Part shown: positions 1-7,600 of the stretch, in pieces | How the letters are laid out: every line of letters begins with the position of its first letter | How positions within the stretch are numbered: the first letter of the stretch is position 1 | IMG/VR virus record: IMGVR_UViG_3300045010_000227 | Location: 1 to 25,666 of that record | DNA from: a virus | Direction: 5' to 3' (one strand) | Length of the DNA: 25,666 bases | Notes under the pieces: model-generated | Told to the model about the DNA's origin: nothing | What the model saw: only the letters and a program-made list of their open reading frames with translations | Databases searched by the model: none | Position numbers and translations under genes: made by a program

Positions 1-51
1 CCTTAGTTTTCAAGGGTTTTTCCTTTGTTACCAAATTGTTATAAAATAATT

Positions 52-74
52 CGTCCAAAACGGACGTTTGGACG
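52..74. repeat. inverted repeat, 8-bp arms
   Basis: CGTCCAAA (52-59) is the exact reverse complement of TTTGGACG (67-74), with a 7-base centre. It could be a protein-binding site. There is no T-run next to it, so it is not a terminator. Confidence 0.5.
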
Positions 75-114
75 GATTAATAGTTATAGAAGCTGTTACA
101 ATTTTCCTGTATAG

Positions 115-143
115 AGCTTTTCAGCCTTTGAGGCTGAAAAGCT
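115..143. repeat. hairpin 1 of the control region
   Basis: AGCTTTTCAGCCT (115-127) pairs perfectly with AGGCTGAAAAGCT (131-143), leaving a 3-base loop. No T-tract follows on either strand, so it is not a classical terminator. Confidence 0.8.
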
Positions 144-159
144 AAGTAACTGTACGGAA

Positions 160-171
160 TACTGTACAGTA
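160..171. promoter_or_regulatory. operator-like palindrome, copy 1
   Basis: TACTGTACAGTA is a perfect 12-base palindrome that overlaps the candidate -10 hexamer AATACT. Identical or near-identical copies lie at 226-237 and 275-284. A dimeric repressor or activator site is the simplest reading; the binding protein is not identified. Confidence 0.5.
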
Positions 172-173
172 CC

Positions 174-216
174 GTTACTTAGCTTTTCAGCCTCTGAGGC
201 TGAAAAGCTAAGTAAC
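174..216. repeat. hairpin 2, 20-bp perfect stem
   Basis: GTTACTTAGCTTTTCAGCCT (174-193) pairs perfectly with 197-216 around the loop CTG. The left arm can instead pair with 132-150 of the preceding repeat unit, so two mutually exclusive folds are possible. There is no T-tract. Confidence 0.85.
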
Positions 217-225
217 TGTACTAAA

Positions 226-237
226 TACTGTACAGTA
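226..237. promoter_or_regulatory. operator-like palindrome, copy 2
   Basis: This is an identical copy of TACTGTACAGTA, 66 bases after the first, and it lies in the second tandem repeat unit. Confidence 0.5.
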
Positions 238-246
238 CCGTTACAT

Positions 247-271
247 GAAAACCGCCTCAAAGGCGGTTTTC
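247..271 (+). terminator. possible intrinsic terminator upstream of terL
   Basis: GAAAACCGCCT (247-257) pairs with AGGCGGTTTTC (261-271) around the loop CAA. The GC-rich core followed by TTTT resembles a Rho-independent terminator and could work in both directions. The T-run is short and paired with the A-run, so function is uncertain. Confidence 0.5.
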
Positions 272-272
272 C

Positions 273-285
273 TATACTGTACAGG
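273..285. promoter_or_regulatory. operator-like palindrome, copy 3, overlapping a candidate -10
   Basis: TACTGTACAG (275-284) shares the CTGTACAG core with the other two sites and overlaps the hexamer TATACT (273-278), which fits an actinobacterial TANNNT -10 box. No clear -35 is visible. It is the copy closest to the terminase start, about 50 bases upstream. Confidence 0.4.
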
Positions 286-331
286 AGCAAAAAATTTTTT
301 TTAGCCATAAAGCGTTTTTTACGGTTTTGAC

Positions 332-2209
332 ATGAAGTTTAAATCTGGGGCAGAACATCCGAAGACTAAGGCCTTAGCGGAGGCTAAGAAGCAAGTACTG
401 GAGCTGATAGCCTCTGGGGCTGATCCTAAGGCTGCTATGGGTGTTGTGGGCAAAAGGCCAGAGAACATAAGAAACTGGACCTTCAGTGACAAGGATTTTG
501 CCGAAAAGCTTAAGAAGGCCAAACTCAAAGGTGAGCAGGCCTATGGCAAGAAAGCTGGCAAATCCAAGGACAAGATTGATTTTGCCGAGTTTTCTGAGAC
601 TTTTCTTGGCAATAAGGTGTTTGACCACCAGCAGGATTGGATCAACCTTTTAGAGGGCAAGGAGCCAAGCTGGCTTCATCCCTCAATGGCCTACGACCTG
701 GCTGAGAAGAGCAGGATCTTGATCAACGTGCCACCCGAGCACGGCAAGTCCACAACCATAACTGTCAACTACAGCACTTATCGCATCGCTATGGATGCCA
801 ATGTCAGGATCATTGTGGTCTCTAAGACCCTCATAAAGGCCAGGGAGTTCGTCTATGCGATCAAGCAAAGACTAAACCATCCCAGGTGGAGCAAGCTACA
901 AGCCCTCTACGCACCCCCAGGGGGATGGAAACAAGACGCTGACACCTGGCGGGTAGACACGGTTTACCTGGGCAACGAAGCCAGGGACTCTTCTGAGAAA
1001 GATCCGACCCTACAAGCCCTGGGTATGGGTGGGCAGATCTACGGTGCTAGGGCTGATCTTATCATCCTAGATGACGTTGTAACCACAGCCAATGCCCATG
1101 AGTGGGAGAAGCAGATCGATTGGCTTCAAAAGGAAGTCATTACCCGTCTTGGTAAGAACGGAAAGCTGCTCGTCGTTGGGACACGGATCGGTGCCAATGA
1201 CCTTTACAGAGAATTGCGTAACCCCAAACACTGGTCTGGCGGGCGTAGCCCGTTTACCTATCTTGGTATGCCAGCAGTGCTTGAGTATGCTCCCGACCCT
1301 AAAGACTGGGTTACGCTTTGGTCGAGAGCTGATATACCCTGGGATGGCGACGAAGACACCCCGGATGCCGATGGGCTTTACCCAAAATGGGATGGGCCGG
1401 CTCTGTTTCGCCGTCGCTCAGAGGTCACCCCTACCACGTGGGCTATGGTGTACCAACAACAAGACATCAAAGAAGATTCAATCTTTTCGCCCATATGTGT
1501 TCAGGGTTCCGTTAACAGTCAGCGGCGGGTTGGTCTACTCCGTGACGATTATGAGGGCAACTTCTACACGATCATGGGGCTAGACCCCGCCATGACTGGA
1601 CACACGGCTGCGGTCATGTATTCGGTGGATAGAAGAAACAAGAAACGTTACGTACTAGATGTAATTGACATGGCAGATCCCACACCAGGCAAGATCAACG
1701 ATCTGATAAGGGCTTGGGTGGAGAAGTATCGTTTCCAGGAGCTTAGAATTGAGATCAACGCTTTCCAGAAGGCATTTGCTCTTGATGAGAATCTTAGGAG
1801 CTATCTTGCGGGCCAGGGCATCCAATTCAGGGAACACTTCACCGGTAAGAACAAATGGGACACATCCTTTGGTGTTGCTGGCATGGCTGCACTCTTCGGT
1901 ACTGAAAGAGAGGGCAAACACCAAAAGGACAACCTGATAGAGCTACCTAGCTCTGACAGGAGCGAGGGTGTGAAAGCCCTGATAAATCAATTAATAACCT
2001 GGCATCCAGAGTCAAGAAAGAACCGCACTGACTGTGTGATGGCCCTGTGGTTTTGTGAACTGCGTGCTAAAGAACTGCTTAGCATGATGAATTTTTCTAC
2101 TACCCATACATACAACAGGTACGCAACAAGACGCACTGTGAACCTGCAGGGGATCGTAAACCTAGATGATCTGGCTTACGAACTCCAAACCGAAAGGATT
2201 TTAATCTAG
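332..2209 (+). CDS. terL: terminase large subunit (TerL) with N-terminal HTH
   Basis: This is the DNA-packaging motor ATPase and nuclease, which pumps phage DNA into the procapsid through the portal. Visible motifs are a Walker A, PPEHGKST (134-141); a Walker B, LIILDD, with the DD at 247-248; and an RNase H-like nuclease with Asp418 (in GLDPAMTG), Glu474 (in RIEIN) and Asp567 (in RTDCVMAL). At 625 residues it is longer than many TerL proteins. The extra N-terminal region (about residues 17-70) reads like the helix-turn-helix of small terminase subunits, with a GADPKAAMGVVGKRPENIRNW core. No separate small terminase gene is seen. The ATG start has no clear Shine-Dalgarno sequence. The stop overlaps the GTG of the portal gene by one base. 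Confidence 0.95.
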   Translation: MKFKSGAEHPKTKALAEAKKQVLELIASGADPKAAMGVVGKRPENIRNWTFSDKDFAEKLKKAKLKGEQAYGKKAGKSKDKIDFAEFSETFLGNKVFDHQQDWINLLEGKEPSWLHPSMAYDLAEKSRILINVPPEHGKSTTITVNYSTYRIAMDANVRIIVVSKTLIKAREFVYAIKQRLNHPRWSKLQALYAPPGGWKQDADTWRVDTVYLGNEARDSSEKDPTLQALGMGGQIYGARADLIILDDVVTTANAHEWEKQIDWLQKEVITRLGKNGKLLVVGTRIGANDLYRELRNPKHWSGGRSPFTYLGMPAVLEYAPDPKDWVTLWSRADIPWDGDEDTPDADGLYPKWDGPALFRRRSEVTPTTWAMVYQQQDIKEDSIFSPICVQGSVNSQRRVGLLRDDYEGNFYTIMGLDPAMTGHTAAVMYSVDRRNKKRYVLDVIDMADPTPGKINDLIRAWVEKYRFQELRIEINAFQKAFALDENLRSYLAGQGIQFREHFTGKNKWDTSFGVAGMAALFGTEREGKHQKDNLIELPSSDRSEGVKALINQLITWHPESRKNRTDCVMALWFCELRAKELLSMMNFSTTHTYNRYATRRTVNLQGIVNLDDLAYELQTERILI

Positions 2210-3963
2210 TGGCTTTGAACATTCGGCAGATCTCTGCTCGCGTGGAGTCTATGAAACGACGCTACGGCAACAGGGATGCCAGAATGGCGAACGTTCTAGC
2301 GGTTCGCCAGGGCAACATCGAACAAGTGTTTCCGGATTTCTTCCCAGAGACTTTGCCCTACCCGATGATTGCAAACTTTATCGATGTCGCAGCAAGAGAC
2401 TTGGCGGAGGTATTAGCCCCTCTGCCTTCCTTTAATTGCTCGACTGCTAACTACAACTCAGAGCGTGCCAAGTTGGCAGCCGAAAAGCGCACCCAGATTG
2501 CAAACTTCTACGTACAACACTCCAGACTTACCACCCAGATGTACACAGGTGCCGATTGGTTTCTGACTTTCGGGTTTTTGCCAATGGTGGTGGAGGTGGA
2601 CGAGGAAGCGCGTGTCCCGCGTATTCGCTTAGACAGCCCATTAGGGGCCTATCCCGAGTTTGACCGCTACAACCGCTTGGTCGCTTATGCTCGTAGATAC
2701 CTAAAGACCCTAGCGGAGCTGATTGCAGAGTATCCTGAGTACGAATCACAGTTGATTGGGCCACTTGGCAGAGATGCAGTGGATCTTTACTCCCAGCTTG
2801 AGATGATTCGTTATGAGGACAAAGACCAGATTGTTCTTTACGTACCACAACGTAACAATCTAATCATCTCTCAGCTAGAAAACCCAATTGGTGAACCGAT
2901 GGTGAGGGTAGCCAGACGCACCTCGATCGATGGTGACATGCGTGGTCAGTTCGATGATGTGGTCTGGGTGCAACTCGCACGGGCTAGATTCTCTTTACTT
3001 GCCCTAGAAGCAGCGGAAAAATCAGTGCAAGCACCGCTTGCGTTACCAAATGACGTACAAGAACTAGCCTTCGGGCCGGATGCGGTCATTCGTACCGCCA
3101 ATCCGCAAGCCATTCGTCGTGTTGGACTAGAACTTCCTGGTGCTGCATTCCAAGAACAAGCCATCTTGCAACAGGAGATGCGCCTTGGCGCACGTTACCC
3201 AGAGGGCAGATCTGGTCAGATTGATGCATCCATCATCACCGGTCAGGGTGTGCAGGCCTTGCTTGGTGCATTCGACAGCCAGGTTAAGGCTGGTCAACAA
3301 CTTTTGTCGCAGACGTTTGAAGATGTAATCAACCTTTGCTTTAAGGTAGATGAAAAGATCTTCCCAGGTTCTAAGACCGTTCGTGGTTTAGACGATGGCG
3401 CACCGTACATGCTTACCTACGATCCGGCTAAGGACATCAAGGGTGACTACACGGTGGAGGTTCGTTACGGATTGATGAGTGGGCTTGACCCAAGTCGTGC
3501 GTTGATCTTCTCGTTGCAGGCACTTGGTGCAGATCTTGTCTCGCGTGATTTCGTGATGCGCGAACTGCCTTGGTCTATGGATGTGTCGAAGGAGCAACAG
3601 CGAATCGACATACAGCGTATGCGAGACAACCTAAATCAAGCACTTGCCTCTGCTGCTGTGGCTATTCCACAGATGGTCACACAGGGTCAAGATCCCTCAA
3701 ACATTATCGAAAAGATTTCCAACATAATCTCAGAACGCCGCAAGGGTGTAGCTATTGAGGAAGCCGCCATGAAGGTGTTCGAAGAAGAGCGTCGCGCTCG
3801 TGAAGAGGCCGAGGCGGCAGCAGCACAACAACCAGAACTTCCAGGTGGGCCTACTCCACCACAGTCCCCGATGGGACCTCCGCCGGGCTCACCTGGAGCC
3901 GCTTCACAACAAGCAGCCCCCTCATTGGATATATCACAAGTACTAGCCCAAATAGCGAGGTAA
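2209..3963 (+). CDS. portal protein
   Basis: This is the putative portal, the dodecameric ring at one capsid vertex through which DNA enters and leaves. The assignment rests on its place directly after TerL, its length of 584 residues, and a sequence typical of portals: an alpha/beta wing with the GADWFLTFGFLPMVVEVDEE segment, and a long helical part containing ASIITGQGVQALLGAFDSQV. The C-terminal ~50 residues are rich in Pro, Gly and Gln and are probably disordered. The GTG start overlaps the terL stop by one base, which suggests translational coupling. A different portal-like structural role is unlikely. Confidence 0.85.
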   Translation: MALNIRQISARVESMKRRYGNRDARMANVLAVRQGNIEQVFPDFFPETLPYPMIANFIDVAARDLAEVLAPLPSFNCSTANYNSERAKLAAEKRTQIANFYVQHSRLTTQMYTGADWFLTFGFLPMVVEVDEEARVPRIRLDSPLGAYPEFDRYNRLVAYARRYLKTLAELIAEYPEYESQLIGPLGRDAVDLYSQLEMIRYEDKDQIVLYVPQRNNLIISQLENPIGEPMVRVARRTSIDGDMRGQFDDVVWVQLARARFSLLALEAAEKSVQAPLALPNDVQELAFGPDAVIRTANPQAIRRVGLELPGAAFQEQAILQQEMRLGARYPEGRSGQIDASIITGQGVQALLGAFDSQVKAGQQLLSQTFEDVINLCFKVDEKIFPGSKTVRGLDDGAPYMLTYDPAKDIKGDYTVEVRYGLMSGLDPSRALIFSLQALGADLVSRDFVMRELPWSMDVSKEQQRIDIQRMRDNLNQALASAAVAIPQMVTQGQDPSNIIEKISNIISERRKGVAIEEAAMKVFEEERRAREEAEAAAAQQPELPGGPTPPQSPMGPPPGSPGAASQQAAPSLDISQVLAQIAR

Positions 3964-3969
3964 CAAATC

Positions 3970-4212
3970 TTGAAAAAAGTTCAAGAGATAACACCCTCGC
4001 AGTATTTTAGAGAAGGCATCGAGTCCTACATACGTAACAAGATGTGCACTAGCTTCGCTGTAGTAATCGAGACTATAGATGAAGAGGGCAAGTACGATAT
4101 ACACACTATTTACGACGAGAAAATTCCCAACTGGAGAAATGCCAGTCTTTTGGCATTTGCAAGCGATAAGATCAACTACGAAGATTTTTATAAACACGAA
4201 GAGGATTACTAA
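3970..4212 (+). CDS. small acidic hypothetical protein
   Basis: This is an 80-residue protein of unknown function, with no recognisable domain, signal peptide or membrane segment. The TTG start lies 7 bases after the portal stop and has no convincing Shine-Dalgarno sequence. An in-frame ATG at residue 25 is an alternative. The ORF ends in a TAATG overlap with the next gene, as expected inside this operon. Its place between portal and virion genes suggests a minor structural or assembly role, but this is only positional. Confidence 0.6.
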   Translation: MKKVQEITPSQYFREGIESYIRNKMCTSFAVVIETIDEEGKYDIHTIYDEKIPNWRNASLLAFASDKINYEDFYKHEEDY

Positions 4213-4649
4213 TGGCTGAACAACAAGGCGGATATCGCAAACCGCGCAAACCCGCGCCAGTGTCCGGCCCTGGTTCGATGTCTCGCAGGACTGACGATGG
4301 TCGCAAGCAGGCTGTCCGTTACATGGCGGGTGGTCGTTATGGTGAGGGCAAACAACTTCTTGAGCAGCAACAGGGTGCTCCCATGGCTGGTAAACCTCGC
4401 ATAACTCCCGGTTTAACGTCTAGAACAATCAATGCAGAACAACCGATCACACCATTATTTGCCCCAACAAGAAACCCAGAAGAACCCTTGACTACGGGTA
4501 TTGATGCTGGGCCAGGCATGGGATCGGGGATTCTCCAGCAAAGACCATCTGCTCCAACTTTGTTTGATGTATTAAATCAACTAATGGAAAACGATGTCAC
4601 CGGAGACGCGGAGTTACTTTATAATTATCTTTCCAGTCAAGGTTACTAA
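4212..4649 (+). CDS. hypothetical virion-region protein, Gly/Pro/Gln-rich
   Basis: This 145-residue protein has a low-complexity, basic N-terminal half rich in Gly, Pro, Arg and Gln and a short predicted helix at the C terminus (LFDVLNQLMENDVTGDAELL). No catalytic motif is visible. It is coupled on both sides by one-base TAATG overlaps, upstream to the 80-residue gene and downstream to the giant gene. Position suggests a small structural or internal head protein. Function is unknown. Confidence 0.75.
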   Translation: MAEQQGGYRKPRKPAPVSGPGSMSRRTDDGRKQAVRYMAGGRYGEGKQLLEQQQGAPMAGKPRITPGLTSRTINAEQPITPLFAPTRNPEEPLTTGIDAGPGMGSGILQQRPSAPTLFDVLNQLMENDVTGDAELLYNYLSSQGY

Positions 4650-7600
4650 TGCCGGATCTTGATCCGACTTTAGCAAAATATTACTCTGGTCTGTATGTCA
4701 GTGGTTACAATAACGGGATAGATCAGCCTACCGCTGATAAACTTAATGTTCTTGGCAACCTAATGAAAATACACCAAGATCTTTTGCGTCTTCCAAATCA
4801 AGAAGCGTTCAAGGAGTATCAAAAGCTAGATCCAAGGGTTCAGAGTGAATTAAAAGAAAATTTTCCAGAATCCGCTGAGTTTTATCTAACCAAACCTAAG
4901 AATTGGTGGGTAACCGCTTTAGAAAAGGGCGGACCGCAAAACTTCTTTAGAAGTCCGTTTAATTACACTATTGGTGCCTTACAAACTTATACTAAGTTTT
5001 TAAATACTCCATATAACGCACTAAGGGCGCAACAAGAAAAACCAGCTGGAAGCACATTAAATGTTTGGCAAGCAGGCTGGGATGGCAATAATATCTTCGA
5101 GCAAGATGTCAAAACAAAACTAGACGAATTTTATGGTAAACCCCTAAGTGATCTTGTAACCGGAAGACTTCAGGGTAAAACGTTAGGTGAGATACTTTAC
5201 GAGCGTGGTGGTTTTGCTGCACCGGACGCCGATGATTTTGTAAAAGCTGTAAATATTTATTTTAATAGACCAGAGATCTACAAAGAAATACTTGAGGATT
5301 ATAGGCGGGCACAAGTATCACCCGGTAGGGATATAGCCAGGGGTTTGATCGGGCCTAATTCGATAGGTCCAAGTGGTGCAGTAGAAGACGCGATCTTTAC
5401 CGCAATGTCTGGTAGTATTGATGCCGTCTATCAGATTGCAGTTGATCCTCTTACGTACGCAACATTGGGCGTTGGAACAGCGGTAACCAAGGGTAGTCGT
5501 CTAGCTGAAATTATTAAAAAAAATGGGCCATTGGGCGTTGGTAGAGTATTTGATAAATCACCAGAGGTTGTCCGATACTGGGATGAATTCGGTAAAACAA
5601 TAAATGCCTTAAGTAACGCAAGACAGGCTGGAAACGTTAGAGAATCAGCTAGGTTGCGTGATGTCGTACGAACCAAATTTAAGGATTACGACGATGATCC
5701 AATTCTAAACCGTCTTGTAGAGGGTAAAGTTTTTGACGGAGCTTCAGCCAGAAACTTCTTTGAGAAAAACGAAAACTGGCATTTTATGATTCATGGAAGA
5801 ACCCAGTCGATAGGTTTCTTTCGTGAAAAAGTAGCACTATCAAGCAGACTTCGTAAATATGAAATGGGTTTTAAGGAAAAGGTAAATGGCTACTTTAATG
5901 GTAGGGGAGAAATCCCGGACACTAAAGTAAACGAATGGATAGAAGAACTATATAAAGTTGCTGACGAGGGGGCAAACAACCTAAGTAGGCAAAGAAAACT
6001 TCCCGTTCTTGAAGAAATAAATAAAAGTAATCTAACCATAAGGCGCCAACTTTCCCTACTTCTTAGGAATCATCCTGGTACCCAGGCAATAATCTGGGGT
6101 GAAAACTACGCCGAAACTTTGCCAGCCTTGCGTTCTCTAGTGGATATAACCATTGGTGGCGACAAGGCCCTAGCCGACAGATTTGCTGAAATATTTTCTG
6201 CGGTAGACACCGGTACACGTAAAAGAATGTTACAAGGTGTCTACACCTCATTGATGTACAAACTTGGTTTGCACAGAGCTGATGGGGGTATTGATCTAAT
6301 GCAAAAACTTCTTGAGAGATCTTTTAGTGATTCTCTGGCCGTAACTAAAACAGTCCCGGTTTCCCCACAGGCAGAAAGTGTCGCTCCCCAGTTGGCTAAA
6401 AACCAAAGGGCAGAAGATGGCCTTATAAAGCTAGACCCTCATGGTGCAATTCACGCAGCACAAGAAGCTGCTGCCGTTTCGTCGTTTCCTTTTGTGAAAG
6501 TTCTTACCCTAGCACCTAAGGGTTACGCATTTGACAAAGCAAAATCTCCCTGGAGGGCAATAGCCTGGGGACTTGGTGGTATAACAAACCAAATAGCAGC
6601 ACAAAGAATAATGAATACTTGGGCTGCACTTACGCTTCTTCCCACCCTTGGTATAAGAAGTGCTATAGATGAGGGATTTTTTGGTGTGCTATCACTTCCT
6701 CTTGATGTAATGAAGGAAGTTTTCTTACCTAATACCAAGGTTAAAAAGTTTGCAAGACTTTCTCAAATAATAAGTGGCAACAAGGCTGGCTTAGGTCCAA
6801 TAAAGTCGGGGATATTATCATTAGCAAAAAGGAATCCAACCGATTTTCTTTCCGACATACGTCCATACGCAGATCGTGAAGAATTGCTTAAGCGTGCGCA
6901 ACAGTTTGTAGGGGATCTTCCAGCCGAAGATTATAAATACTTTAGATGGGCAATGATTGGTTCAAGTCCCCTTATGGATGGTCTTGCTAATTCGACGGTA
7001 GCTAAAACGGTTCGCACAAGTACGGTAGATTCTGGAACGGACGTTGGTGTTCTTTTACCACCAGAATTACAAAAACTTCTAGACGATGAAGGCCTGGTCA
7101 AGGGTGGTTTCATAACCATTTCGGGTCCTGAGTTTTCCAGGATAGCTCCCAGGCCTCAAACCATAATGATGCGTGAGAACGCAAATTTTATCATTGCTAA
7201 CAGGGAAAACGTAAGAAAGATAAAAACCCAGAAAGCAACTTACGATCACAACCCTGCTGAAGTTTTCTTTGCAAACAACGCCCTAAAGACCTCTGACGAT
7301 TGGGTCAGAGCAATGGATACGTTGTTGAAGACGGTCGGTGTAAGCGTGGACGAGGGTGCCACTGCAACATTAAGACAACAACAGTTTTCACTCGGTATCA
7401 CCCCGAACGGCACTAGATACGTTGTAGATGATGAAGATGCGTTAAGACAGTTCCTTAAGAACTCCGGTGAAACGTCTTTTCAGAAGTCCGCAGTAGCTGA
7501 AGTAAGTGACATTGACATAGCCCAATACAGGGTCTTCCTGCTTTTACAGGATATGTACAACGCTTTTCATGGCGCTCCCACGAAATATAACAAGGCTTTG

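Larger units (their letters stand above)
115..244. repeat. 64-bp tandem direct repeat, two copies
   Basis: The copies at 115-178 and 181-244 match at 61 of 64 positions and are separated by TT. Each copy consists of a GGCTGAAAAGCT-type hairpin, the linker AAGTAAC and the palindrome TACTGTACAGTA, and ends in GTTAC. The near identity suggests recent duplication or selection for repeated binding sites. Confidence 0.9.
1..331. promoter_or_regulatory. non-coding control region upstream of the terminase gene
   Basis: This stretch holds no convincing gene. It contains an inverted repeat (CGTCCAAA at 52-59 with TTTGGACG at 67-74), a 64-bp sequence repeated twice in tandem (115-178 and 181-244), three hairpins and three palindromes with core CTGTACAG. 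Each palindrome overlaps an AATACT or TATACT hexamer that could serve as a -10 element. The region looks like a promoter/operator zone for the late genes, or a packaging or terminus region. Which of these it is cannot be decided from sequence alone. Confidence 0.6.

Noticed and set aside
174-216. Rho-independent terminator at hairpin 2
   Set aside because: The 20-bp stem is not followed by a T-run on either strand.
115-285. CRISPR array
   Set aside because: There are only two full repeat units with a 2-base spacing and no spacers or cas genes.
96-308. 70-residue minus-strand ORF in the control region
   Set aside because: It translates the tandem repeats and hairpins themselves, which gives a repetitive peptide, and no ribosome site is visible.
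5516-5523. A8 run in the giant gene as a programmed frameshift site
   Set aside because: The gene continues in frame on both sides for hundreds of codons and no alternative frame of use is present.
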